The position numbers and the translations under genes were made by a program. 64,000 nucleotides of DNA from Hyalangium gracile (GTDB lineage: Bacteria > Myxococcota > Myxococcia > Myxococcales > Myxococcaceae), in contig NZ_JAHXBG010000001.1 in assembly GCF_020103725.1 (NCBI RefSeq), positions 372,001 to 436,000 of the forward strand, given 5' to 3'. Shown here piece after piece: positions 45,472 through 53,031 of the stretch (position 1 is the first letter of the stretch; each line of letters starts with the position of its first letter). The notes under the pieces were generated by a model, which saw nothing but the letters and a program-made list of their open reading frames with translations, did not search any database and was not told the DNA's origin.

Positions 45472-47037
45472 TCACCCGCCCTGCGACTGCCCCCGTGCGT
45501 CCGCCGCGATGGCGGCCTCCCTCAGCTCTCGCTTGAGGATCTTCCCGGCGGGAGACACGGGCAGCCGCTCCATGAGCTCCACCCGCTTGGGCACCTTGAA
45601 GCGCGCCACGCGCTCGCGCAGGTGCGTCAGCAGCTCCTCCGGAGTGGCGGTGGTGCCGGGCTTGAGCACCACGAAGGCGCGCCCCACCTCGCCCCACTTC
45701 GCGTCGGGCACGCCCACCACCGAGCACTGCTGCACGCAGGGGTGCTCGTAGAGGGCCGTCTCCAGCTCCAGCGGGTACACGTTCTCGCCGCCGGAGATGA
45801 ACATGTCCTTCTTGCGGCCGGCGATGGTGAAGAAGCCGTCCGCGTCCTTGCGGGCCAGGTCCCCGGTGTGGAACCAGCCCTGCGCGTCGATGGCCTCCTT
45901 CGTGGCGGCCTCGTCGTTGAAGTAGCCGGAGCACATGGAGGGGGCCTTGAGGACGAGCTCACCCACCTGGCCCACGGGCACCTCGCGGCCGTCGTCATCC
46001 ACCAGCCGCGCGTCGATGAAGTAGTTGGGCCGGCCGATGGAGCCCGCCTTGGAGATGGCGAACTCCGGCCCCATGCTGAAGATGCCGGGGCCGAACTCGG
46101 TCATCCCGAAGCCCTGCTTGAAGGGCACCGAGTGCACGGCCTGCCACGCCTGGATGAGGGGCACCGGCAGGGGCGCGCCCCCGCTCGTCATGAAGCGCAC
46201 GCTGGAGAAGCTGGTGGAGCGGAAGCTGGGCGAGTCCAGCAGCTGCTGGTACTGCGTGGGCACCGCGAAGAAGAGCGTCACCTTCTCGCGCTGGACGAGG
46301 GAGAGCAGCTCCTCGGGGTCCCACCGGCGCATGATGACGACGGTGCCGCCCACGGTGAGCAGCGGCACGGTGTACACGAGCAGCCCGCCCGTGTGGAACA
46401 TGGGCGTGTGGGTGATGGTGACGTCCGCGGGCAGCACCTCGTGCACCAGCGTGTTGAGCGTGTTCCACGCCACCATGCGGTAGGACACCATGGCGCCCTT
46501 GGAGCGCCCCGTGGTGCCGCCGGTGAAGAGCAGGCAGAGGATGTCCTCGGCGTCCACCGCGTCGTTCTTCACGGGCGTGGCGGCGCGGTGCAGCAGCGTC
46601 TCCGCGTACGGCATGCTGCCCGGCAGGCTGCTGGACTCCAGGTGGACCAGGCGCAGCGAGTCGCCGATGCGCTCCTTCACCTGGCGCACGTTGTCCTGGA
46701 AGTCGTCCCCGAAGAGGAGCACGCGCGGCGTGGTGTCACGCACCAGGTCCGTGAGCTCGTTGGCGTGCAGGCGCCAGTTGTAGGGCACGAAGACGGCGCC
46801 GATCTTCCCGCAGGCGAAGAGGACGTCCAGGTACTCCACGCCGTTGTGGGCCACCAGGCCCACCCGGTCCCCGCGCTTCACGCCCGCCACGTCGCGCAGC
46901 CAGCCGCCCAGCGCCTCGGCGCGAGCGTTGAGCGCGCGGTAGGTGAAGCGGCCAGCCTCGCCCCGAGCCACATCCACCACGGCCACGTGCTCTGGCCAGT
47001 ACAGGGCCCCGCGGCCCATCCAGTCGCCGATGAACAT
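45472..47037 (-). CDS. Long-chain acyl-CoA synthetase (ANL family)
   Basis: A 521-residue ANL enzyme: P-loop LLFTGGTTGRSKGAM, A5 GFGMTEFGPG, A7 HTGDLARKD, A8 RKKDMFISGGENVYPLELE and A10 Lys in GKILKREL. It activates a fatty or related acid to its CoA thioester. ATG 47037 has GGAGGAGGGG 3-10 nt upstream. The FabH-like gene ends 36 bp upstream and the lipoprotein gene starts 99 bp downstream, all on one strand. It is the activating enzyme of the presumed uptake-activation-processing block. Confidence 0.9.
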   Translation of the reverse strand: MFIGDWMGRGALYWPEHVAVVDVARGEAGRFTYRALNARAEALGGWLRDVAGVKRGDRVGLVAHNGVEYLDVLFACGKIGAVFVPYNWRLHANELTDLVRDTTPRVLLFGDDFQDNVRQVKERIGDSLRLVHLESSSLPGSMPYAETLLHRAATPVKNDAVDAEDILCLLFTGGTTGRSKGAMVSYRMVAWNTLNTLVHEVLPADVTITHTPMFHTGGLLVYTVPLLTVGGTVVIMRRWDPEELLSLVQREKVTLFFAVPTQYQQLLDSPSFRSTSFSSVRFMTSGGAPLPVPLIQAWQAVHSVPFKQGFGMTEFGPGIFSMGPEFAISKAGSIGRPNYFIDARLVDDDGREVPVGQVGELVLKAPSMCSGYFNDEAATKEAIDAQGWFHTGDLARKDADGFFTIAGRKKDMFISGGENVYPLELETALYEHPCVQQCSVVGVPDAKWGEVGRAFVVLKPGTTATPEELLTHLRERVARFKVPKRVELMERLPVSPAGKILKRELREAAIAADARGQSQGG

Positions 47038-47073
47038 GTCCCCTCCTCCCAGGTTCGTTCAGCGCCGTGCGGC

Positions 47074-48069
47074 TCAGGCCGTCCAGCGGTAGAGCGCCGA
47101 GGCCATGGAGAGCCCGCCGCCGCTGGCGCAGAAGGCCACCAGGTCCCCGCGCCGCACCTTGCCCTTCTCCACCGCGTCATCCAGCGTCATGGGGATGCAG
47201 GCCGAGCCCGTGTAGCCCCACTTGTCCATGGTGTAGTGCGCCTTCTCCATCGGCTGGCCGAGCACCTTCATGGTGGCCTCGATGGTGCGCAGGTTGAGCT
47301 GGGTGAAGACGAACTGGCCCACGTCGTTCAGCGTCAGCCCGGCGCGCTTGAGCAGGATGTCCAGCAGCTGCGGCCAGCGCTCGGTGTTGAAGGTGGCGGG
47401 GAACTTGCGGACGAACTGCACCGCGGGCTTGCCGCCGGTGAGCGGCAGCGTCTCGGCGGTGGCCGGACGGGACGTGCCGCCGGTGTAGATGCCGAGCGCG
47501 TCGTGGTACTCGCCATTGGCCAGCAGCCGCGCGCCCATGAAGCCGGGCTTGTCACCGGCGCCCAGCACCACCGCGCCCGCGCCGTCGGCGAAGAGCGTGC
47601 AGGTCTTCTTGTCCTTCCAGTTCACGTAGCGCGTCATGCCGTACGCGCCCACCACGAGGATGCGCTTGTAGCTGTCGTCCGCGGCGATGGTCTTGCTGGC
47701 CACGTCCAGCGCCGTCACCCAGCCGGCGCAGGCGCAGTTGAGGTCGTACGTGCCCGCGTTCGGCGCCCCCAGCTTGGCCTGCACCACCGAGGAGGTGGCC
47801 GGGCTGAGGTAGTCCGGCGTGTCCGTGGCGACGACGATGAGGTCCAGCTCCTCGGGGCGGGTGCCCGCGCGCTCCAGGGCCTGCTTCGCGGCGGCCACGC
47901 AGAGGTCCGAGGTGGCCTGGTCATCCGCCATCACGTGCCGCTCGCGGATGCCCACGTTCTGCACGAGCCAGTCGCCCACGGACTCGCCCAGCATGCGGTC
48001 CATGTCGGCGTTGGTGATGACCTTCTCGGGGACGTAGCGCCCGGTGGAGAGGATCTGCGCGTATCTCAT
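47074..48069 (-). CDS. FabH-like (KAS III/thiolase-fold) protein with incomplete catalytic triad
   Basis: A 331-residue thiolase-fold protein of KAS III length. Active-site Cys114 is conserved (NCACAGWVTAL), and the FADGAGAVVL and C-terminal GGGLSMASALYRW segments fit. The usual His of PHQAN is Thr257 (FTQLN) and the usual Asn of GNTSAA is Tyr287 (WGYTGSA). Decarboxylative condensation, which needs His/Asn, is therefore unlikely; acyl transfer or non-decarboxylative chemistry is more plausible. ATG 48069 overlaps the TetR stop by ATGA, so it is directly co-expressed with the regulator. Confidence 0.85.
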   Translation of the reverse strand: MRYAQILSTGRYVPEKVITNADMDRMLGESVGDWLVQNVGIRERHVMADDQATSDLCVAAAKQALERAGTRPEELDLIVVATDTPDYLSPATSSVVQAKLGAPNAGTYDLNCACAGWVTALDVASKTIAADDSYKRILVVGAYGMTRYVNWKDKKTCTLFADGAGAVVLGAGDKPGFMGARLLANGEYHDALGIYTGGTSRPATAETLPLTGGKPAVQFVRKFPATFNTERWPQLLDILLKRAGLTLNDVGQFVFTQLNLRTIEATMKVLGQPMEKAHYTMDKWGYTGSACIPMTLDDAVEKGKVRRGDLVAFCASGGGLSMASALYRWTA

Positions 48070-48785
48070 GTCGTGCTCCGGAGGGTGTTGCGCGCGGGAC
48101 GAGCGCCGCGCCTGGCGGAAGGGGTGGTGGCCTTGGCGGCCGACTTCGCGGGGGCCTTGCCGGCCCGAGGGGCCGGGCGTGGATCCAGGCCATGGCGGAT
48201 GAGGGACATGGCGGTGTCCAGCACGCGCTCCAGGCCGGGGTCCTCTTCCCAGATGATCCAGCGCATGCCGAGGAAGTCGCCGATGCCCATCAGGCAGTAG
48301 GCGAGCGTCTCCGCATCCATGTCGCGGATCTCCCCGGCCTCCATGGCCTGGGTGAGCCCGCGCACGTAGCCCTTGGCGAAGCGGTCGTAGTAGCGGCGGT
48401 AGCAGGCCTCGTCGACGAACTCGGCCTGGCGGACCACGCGGTAGAGGTTGGGGTGCTCGCGGGCGAACTCGAAGAAGGTGCGCAGGCCCTCGCGCTCCAC
48501 GTCGATGCGGTGGGTGAGCCCGGCCACGGCCTCGGCGATGAGGCGGCGCAGGCGCTCACCCAGCTCGTCCACCACCTCCACGAAAATCGACTGCTTGTCC
48601 GGGAAGTAGACGTAGAAGGTGCCGAGCGCGACGCCGCTCTTGCGGGTAATATCCGCGATGGATGCCCGCTCGTAGCCCTTCTCCCCGAAGATGGCCTCGG
48701 CAGCCCGCAGCAGCTTCTGGCGGGTCTTCTGGCCCCGAGGCGTCACGGGGAGCATGCGCTCGGATGAAGTTGAAGGGCGATTCAT
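48066..48785 (-). CDS. TetR-family regulator of the lipid-related block
   Basis: A 239-residue TetR protein: HTH region RQKLLRAAEAIFGEKGYERASIADITRKSGVALGTFYVYFPDKQSIF, a helical ligand-binding domain (~70-200), and a basic Ala/Pro-rich tail. Regulators of this type often bind acyl-CoAs and repress fatty-acid genes. A TGAA-N6-TTCA site (48769-48784) overlaps the first codons, consistent with autorepression. The start 48785 has no Shine-Dalgarno; ATG 48755 is an alternative that would free the operator from the coding region. Its stop is coupled to the FabH-like gene. Confidence 0.88.
   Translation of the reverse strand: MNRPSTSSERMLPVTPRGQKTRQKLLRAAEAIFGEKGYERASIADITRKSGVALGTFYVYFPDKQSIFVEVVDELGERLRRLIAEAVAGLTHRIDVEREGLRTFFEFAREHPNLYRVVRQAEFVDEACYRRYYDRFAKGYVRGLTQAMEAGEIRDMDAETLAYCLMGIGDFLGMRWIIWEEDPGLERVLDTAMSLIRHGLDPRPAPRAGKAPAKSAAKATTPSARRGARPARNTLRSTT
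48769..48784. promoter_or_regulatory. TetR operator-like site at the TetR start
   Basis: GTTGAAGGGCGATTCA, followed by TGTTTCATATAC. The extended 29-base region is nearly the same as that at 49831. It overlaps the annotated TetR start codon. Confidence 0.55.
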
Positions 48786-48920
48786 GTTTCATATACGGGT
48801 AGCACCGCGCGGACGGGCTTGTCAAAACCTCCCGCGCGGGACTTGCATGGCCTCGTGCGTCATGGGCTCGGAGTGCGGCGCACCGCGCCACTGCGTGTCC
48901 CGGAGTAGTCTGCCGGCCCC

Positions 48921-49796
48921 ATGCTCCAGACCGCTCTGCTCGTCCTGCTCACGGCAGCTCCCTCCGGTCCCGACTCCCTGCGCGACGCTCTCCAGGAGCG
49001 CATCGCCCAGGTGAAGGGCGCCTCCGTGGCCGTCGTCTATCGGAACCTGGGCAACCCGAAGGACACCGTCTCCCTGGAGGCGGAGCGCTCCTTCCACGCC
49101 GCCAGCACCATGAAGGTGCCGGTGATGATCGAGTTCTTCCGGCAGGTGGACGCCGGCAAGCTGTCGCTCGAGCAGCCCGTCCCGCTCGTCAACCAGTTCC
49201 ACTCCATCGTGGATGGCTCGCCGTACGCGCTGGACTCGAAGGAGGACGAGGACGCGGCCCTCTACGAGCGCCTGGGCAAGCCCGTCCCGGCGCGCGAGCT
49301 CGTCCAGCGGATGATCACCCGCTCGAGCAACCTGGCGACCAACTCCGTCATCGCCCTGGTGGACGCGAAGCACGTCACCCAGACGGTGCGCGGCCTGGGC
49401 GCCGCGAAGCTGACGGTGCTGCGCGGCGTGGAGGACGGGAAGGCGTACCAGAAGGGGCTCAACAACACCGCCACCGCGGGCGACCTGGCCACGCTGCTGG
49501 CCGCCATCGAGCAGGGCAAGGCGGCCTCGGCGAGCTCCACCCAGGCCATGCGCGACATCCTCCTGGCCCAGGAGCTGAACGCGGAGATTCCCGCCGGCCT
49601 GCCGCCGGGCACGCGCGTGGCGCACAAGACGGGGCAGATTCGCGGCGTCCTGCACGACGCGGCCATCGTCTACCCGGCCGGCCGGGCGCCCTACATCCTG
49701 GTGGTGCTCACCAGCGGCATCCCGGACGAGAAGGTGGCCCGCGCCCTCATCGTGGACCTCTCCCGGAGCGTGTACGCGCACGCCTCCAGGCCCTGA
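48921..49796 (+). CDS. Class A beta-lactamase-like serine hydrolase
   Basis: A 291-residue protein with a short signal peptide (LQTALLVLLTAAPSG). Penicillin-recognising motifs are SxxK (HAASTMKVPV), SSN (TRSSNLATN, in place of SDN) and KTG (HKTGQIRG). The E-x2-LN omega-loop motif of typical class A enzymes is not evident, so beta-lactamase activity is uncertain; related family members act as esterases or peptidases. The ATG has TAGTCT 9 nt upstream (leaderless pattern). It is divergent from the TetR gene and upstream of the SDR gene. Confidence 0.8.
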   Translation: MLQTALLVLLTAAPSGPDSLRDALQERIAQVKGASVAVVYRNLGNPKDTVSLEAERSFHAASTMKVPVMIEFFRQVDAGKLSLEQPVPLVNQFHSIVDGSPYALDSKEDEDAALYERLGKPVPARELVQRMITRSSNLATNSVIALVDAKHVTQTVRGLGAAKLTVLRGVEDGKAYQKGLNNTATAGDLATLLAAIEQGKAASASSTQAMRDILLAQELNAEIPAGLPPGTRVAHKTGQIRGVLHDAAIVYPAGRAPYILVVLTSGIPDEKVARALIVDLSRSVYAHASRP

Positions 49797-49830
49797 GCGG
49801 CGGGTGTGGGCGTACCCGGGCTCATGGGAA

Positions 49831-49846
49831 GTTGAAGGTCGATTCA
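49831..49846. promoter_or_regulatory. TetR operator-like site upstream of the SDR
   Basis: GTTGAAGGTCGATTCA followed by GGTTTCATGAAC; it matches the 48769 site at 25 of 29 bases. It lies 110-125 bp upstream of the SDR ATG. Confidence 0.55.
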
Positions 49847-49955
49847 GGTTTCATGAACCTCCCCCCTGGTCAGCGGCCCCGCGTTGGGCGTACCCTCCGC
49901 GCACTTTTTCCGGCGGCCCCAGTCCGCGTGCCGCCTTGCTCCACAGGAGAAGCAC

Positions 49956-50702
49956 ATGCAGCTCAAGGACCTGAAGGTGGTGGTGACGGGCGGTGCCCAG
50001 GGCATGGGTGCCCACTTCGCGCAGCGGCTCCACGAGGCCGGCGCCCAGGTGGCCGTGGGTGACATCAGCGAGGAGAAGCTCGCCGCGCTGCCCGCCGGCA
50101 TCCACCGCCGCAAGCTGGACGTGTCCAACGAGGAGGACTGCATCGCCTTCGTGAGCTGGGCGCACCAGGCCATGGGCGGCCTCAACGGCCTCATCAACAA
50201 CGCGGGCATCCTGCGCGACGCCCTGCTGGTGAAGAAGGACAAGACCACCGGCCAGGTGAAGAAGCTCAGCACCGCGGACTGGAACGCCGTCATCGGCGTC
50301 AACCTCACCGGCGCCACCTTCATGGTGCGCGAGGTGGTGGCCAAGATGGTGGAGACCGAGCAGAAGCCCGGCGTCATCGTCAACATGTCCTCCATCGCCC
50401 GCCACGGAAACCGCGGCCAGTCCAACTACGTCTCCGCCAAGGCGGCGCTCGCCGCCAACACCGTCACCTGGTCCAAGGAGTTCGCTCCGTTCGGCATCCG
50501 CGTGGGCGCCATCGCCCCGGGGATGATCGAGACGCCGATGACTCAGGGCATGAACCAGAAGGCCCGCGACGCGCTGGTGGCCAACATCCCCGTGGGCCGC
50601 ATCGGCCTGCCCGAGGACATCTGGGTCGCCGTGAAGTTCGTCCTCGAGTGCGACTACTTCAACGGCCGCACCATCGACGTGGACGGCGGCCTCGCCTTCT
50701 GA
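49956..50702 (+). CDS. SDR oxidoreductase (3-hydroxyacyl/3-oxoacyl type)
   Basis: A 248-residue classical SDR: TGGAQGMG cofactor loop, NNAGILRDALL, MSSIARHGNRGQSNYVSAKAA (Ser, Tyr-x3-Lys) and IAPGMIETPMTQGM. FabG/acetoacetyl-CoA reductase-like enzymes share this pattern. NAD(P)-dependent reduction or oxidation of a 3-oxo/3-hydroxyacyl substrate is likely. ATG 49956 has AGGAG 7 nt upstream. With the upstream operator it is a likely member of the TetR regulon together with the acyl-CoA synthetase and FabH-like genes. Confidence 0.9.
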   Translation: MQLKDLKVVVTGGAQGMGAHFAQRLHEAGAQVAVGDISEEKLAALPAGIHRRKLDVSNEEDCIAFVSWAHQAMGGLNGLINNAGILRDALLVKKDKTTGQVKKLSTADWNAVIGVNLTGATFMVREVVAKMVETEQKPGVIVNMSSIARHGNRGQSNYVSAKAALAANTVTWSKEFAPFGIRVGAIAPGMIETPMTQGMNQKARDALVANIPVGRIGLPEDIWVAVKFVLECDYFNGRTIDVDGGLAF

Positions 50703-50717
50703 GCCGGCGCGGTGTCT

Positions 50718-50744
50718 GGCTGCCCTGTGAGCAACCGGGCAGCC
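50718..50744 (+). terminator. Hairpin downstream of the SDR gene
   Basis: GGCTGCC and GGCAGCC form 7-bp perfect arms 15 nt after the stop. No U-tract follows, so termination is uncertain. Confidence 0.35.
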
Positions 50745-50792
50745 AATCCCTCTCTCATTCCTATCGGTCGATTGGCCGCCTCGAGAATCGGG

Positions 50793-50833
50793 AAAAAAAG
50801 GCCGTTCGCGAGAGAACAAAACATGCTCTCGCG
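50793..50833 (-). terminator. Terminator-like hairpin for the protease operon
   Basis: On the minus strand, CGCGAGAG pairs perfectly with CTCTCGCG around an 11-base AT-rich loop; seven T residues follow after a 7-base spacer. It lies ~230 bp downstream of the last protease-operon gene (stop 51061). The long spacer lowers confidence. Confidence 0.4.
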
Positions 50834-50860
50834 TGTCTAATGAATGACAGGGATTTAGGA

Positions 50861-50923
50861 CTTCCTGCCCCCTGGCAGGTTGCCGGGACAATCCTGAGTT
50901 TCTAGTTTGTTCAGGAAGGCAGG
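50861..50923. ncRNA. Structured intergenic RNA element with alternative pairings
   Basis: CCTGCC-CCCT-GGCAGG (50864-50879) is a local hairpin. CTTCCTG (50861) can instead pair with CAGGAAG (50912), and CCTGCC with the second GGCAGG (50918). The pairings are mutually exclusive, as in attenuators or riboswitch-like leaders. The strand of action is not fixed: a leader of the small rightward ORF, or the 3' region of the leftward protease operon. Confidence 0.3.
50880..50908 (+). promoter_or_regulatory. Candidate sigma70-type promoter
   Basis: TTGCCG, 17 bases, TAGTTT; predicted start near 50915, 26 nt before the small ORF at 50942. Confidence 0.4.
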
Positions 50924-50941
50924 AGACGGAGCGTCAGTTCC

Positions 50942-51070
50942 ATGGGACGAGAACTCACAAGAGCCGCGGACTTCCGGGAAGCGGCGTCCCGCAAAGCGCC
51001 GTCAGGGCCGTCCTTCCGACAGATGAAGGAGGGCCTCCAGAGGAGTGGGTGGGTGTCTCCCTACGAGTGA
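50942..51070 (+). CDS. Possible 42-residue small protein
   Basis: ATG with GGAG 10 nt upstream and a sigma70-like promoter (50880) at suitable distance. The product is 42 residues, basic and hydrophilic (MGRELTRAADF ... SGWVSPYE). Third-position GC is ~74 %, lower than in long genes here (close to 90 %) but above the local background. It overlaps the convergent gene at 51061 by 10 bases. No family recognised. Confidence 0.3.
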   Translation: MGRELTRAADFREAASRKAPSGPSFRQMKEGLQRSGWVSPYE

Positions 51071-51471
51071 AGCTCGAGGGGCATCGTCGTGCCCGCTTCG
51101 AACTCAGGCGTACGCCGCAGCTGGTCCAGCACGCGGGGCGCACAGCGAATCGTCAGCATGGGCAGTGAGCCGCCCGGCTCGCTCACGGAGCGTACGGCTC
51201 CCTGGAGCTTGTGGGCCTCGATCCAGCGCATGAAGCTGTCGCGAAAGCGCGCGTTCTCCGCCAGGCCCGCCTGGTAGAGCTCCGCCCGACTGCGCGGCGC
51301 ATGTGAGCGCTGCGGAGGGCTGCTCTCCGCCGGCATCACCGTGACGTCGATCCACTCGGACGTCGTGGACTCCTCGTGGCCCCTCCCCGGCAGGCCTCGA
51401 ACCGAGGGGACCGCCCGCAACGTGAAGACGCCGCTGGCGCTCTTGCCCGGCCCATTCTGCTTCCTGCTCAT
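51061..51471 (-). CDS. Unknown small protein of the subtilase operon
   Basis: A 136-residue basic, soluble protein. The N-terminal ~60 residues are low-complexity; the C-terminal ~75 residues (ELYQAGLAENARFRDSFMRWIEAH...LTIRCAPRVLDQLRRTPEFEAGT) form a compact domain. That part could imitate the inhibitor/propeptide (I9-like) fold of subtilases, but the resemblance is only general. ATG 51471 has GGAGGAAGG 4 nt upstream. It is the last gene of the operon after two subtilase genes, so a chaperone, inhibitor or substrate role is plausible. Confidence 0.55.
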   Translation of the reverse strand: MSRKQNGPGKSASGVFTLRAVPSVRGLPGRGHEESTTSEWIDVTVMPAESSPPQRSHAPRSRAELYQAGLAENARFRDSFMRWIEAHKLQGAVRSVSEPGGSLPMLTIRCAPRVLDQLRRTPEFEAGTTMPLELHS

Positions 51472-51528
51472 GGCCCTTCCTCCCCCAGGCCCGGCGCTCC
51501 CATGGCGCCGGCCCCGGACGCTACGTCG

Positions 51529-52935
51529 TCAGCGATAGACGGCCAGCCCCTTGCCCGTTCGGTGCACTGCCGAGCGCTTGAGCTTGACCGCGTTGGCCAG
51601 AATCAAATCCTTCACCTCGAGCGCCGTCAAGTCAGGCGCACGGCAACGATACAGTGCTGCGATACCAGCAACATAAGGGGCAGCCATGCTGGTGCCACTC
51701 ATTCGCTCGTAGAACGCCTGGTTGTTGCACCGCCGCTCGGTGCTTGAATAAATGTTAACACCGTAACCCATGACATCCGGCACGGAGCGCTTCCCTACCG
51801 CTCCGCTGGCCGAGAAGCTGGCCACTTTCCTGTCGAAGTCGACTGCACCGATGGCCAGTGCCTCGGGAAAGCCTGCTGGGTAACCGACCGTGTTCGGCCC
51901 ACTGTTGCCTGCCGCGACCACGGGCAGGACGTTGCTGTCGAGCAGGCGACGAATCATGGTCTGCAGGGCGCGCAGGTTGAGGCGGTAGTCCGCCTCGCCG
52001 ATGCCCGGCGGGCACTGCACCGGGAAGCCCAGCGACATGTTCACCACCGCGGGACGCGTGGAGTTCTCCGGCCGCGAGAACTGGTGCAGCAGCCACTCCA
52101 TGCCCGCGGCCACGCGGCCCAGGCTGGTGCGGATGGTCTCCGACTCGATGACCGAGGCGACGTAGAGGTCCACCTCCGGCGCCACGCCGTGGTGCACGCC
52201 CGCGGCGATGCCCGCCACGTGGGTGCCATGGCCGTCCGGATCAAACCCGCGCACGTCTCGCGCCGGGGTGTGCGGCGAGTTGGGGAAGAGCGAGACGTAG
52301 CGGAACTGGACCACCTTGCTGGCGTGCTCGGGGCGGTCGGCGTCGATGCCCGTGTCGAGGATGCCGAGCATGACGCCGGCGCCGCGGATGCCCTGGGCAT
52401 GAGCCAGGGGCACGCCGCACTCGGCGGGCCACTCGCGCTCGGCCAGCGAGGCCATGCCGCGGTTGCGCGGGCCCGTCTCTCCGGCCACCGGGCCGGGGAA
52501 GGACAGCGGCACCACGTCCGGGATGAACTCGAAGTCACGCGACAGCTCGCCGCGCGCGGAGCGCTCCGCCGTGTCCGAGTAGAAGTGCGCCATCGTCGCG
52601 CCGATGAGCGGCATGTAGCGGTACGAGCCAGCCTCCGAGCCGGTCAGCTCCTGCACCGGGCCGGGGATGGGCGTGGCGGCCACCTTGTTGCTGGCGCCGC
52701 GCCTGCCGCGCTTGCCGCGCTTGCCGCCGCTGGGTTCGCTGACCGAAGGCCGCGCGCCGGGCAGTGTCGCCGAGCGCAGGCCGAGCTGCTGCAGGGCCTC
52801 GGCGGCGCGCTCGGCGCCGACGAAGCGAAGCGCCGTGGAACGCTGGAGCTGCCGCTCGCCCCGCGTCGTTCCCCTCACCCCCACGCGCGCCTGGGTCTCG
52901 ATGCTCTCCTTGGGAACCAATAGATAGGACTTCAT
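51529..52935 (-). CDS. Subtilisin-like serine protease (S8)
   Basis: A 468-residue S8 protease: Asp in GILDTGIDADRPEH, His in DPDGHGTHVAGIAAG, oxyanion Asn in VVAAGNSGPN and Ser in SGTSMAAPYVAGIAAL. About 200 residues precede the catalytic domain (propeptide/unknown), with no signal peptide. It may act in the cytoplasm or leave by a non-Sec route. The last ~145 codons (51529-51960) are ~60 % GC, against ~72 % upstream, so the C-terminal part may have been exchanged. ATG 52935 has AAGGAG 13 nt upstream. It is the second gene of the protease operon. Confidence 0.9.
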   Translation of the reverse strand: MKSYLLVPKESIETQARVGVRGTTRGERQLQRSTALRFVGAERAAEALQQLGLRSATLPGARPSVSEPSGGKRGKRGRRGASNKVAATPIPGPVQELTGSEAGSYRYMPLIGATMAHFYSDTAERSARGELSRDFEFIPDVVPLSFPGPVAGETGPRNRGMASLAEREWPAECGVPLAHAQGIRGAGVMLGILDTGIDADRPEHASKVVQFRYVSLFPNSPHTPARDVRGFDPDGHGTHVAGIAAGVHHGVAPEVDLYVASVIESETIRTSLGRVAAGMEWLLHQFSRPENSTRPAVVNMSLGFPVQCPPGIGEADYRLNLRALQTMIRRLLDSNVLPVVAAGNSGPNTVGYPAGFPEALAIGAVDFDRKVASFSASGAVGKRSVPDVMGYGVNIYSSTERRCNNQAFYERMSGTSMAAPYVAGIAALYRCRAPDLTALEVKDLILANAVKLKRSAVHRTGKGLAVYR

Positions 52936-52954
52936 GGGAATTTCACTCCTTACT

Positions 52955-53000
52955 GGGGACTGCGACTGCGGGGGACTGCTGACTGCGCGGGGACTGCGAC
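52955..53000. repeat. Short tandem repeat GGGGACTGC-type
   Basis: Three imperfect copies of a 14-17-base unit built on GGGGACTGC(T)GAC lie between the two subtilase genes, within the mRNA leader of the second. They may result from slippage. Confidence 0.6.
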
Positions 53001-53031
53001 GGGAGGAGGAGAGAGGCACCTCCCAGGGGTT

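Noticed and set aside
41934-50702. Resemblance to OleABCD (thiolase, hydrolase, AMP-ligase, SDR) for long-chain olefin synthesis
   Set aside because: The thiolase-like protein lacks the His/Asn that OleA keeps, the SDR is a short classical type, not the longer OleD, the hydrolase is a lipoprotein, and genes are not in Ole order.
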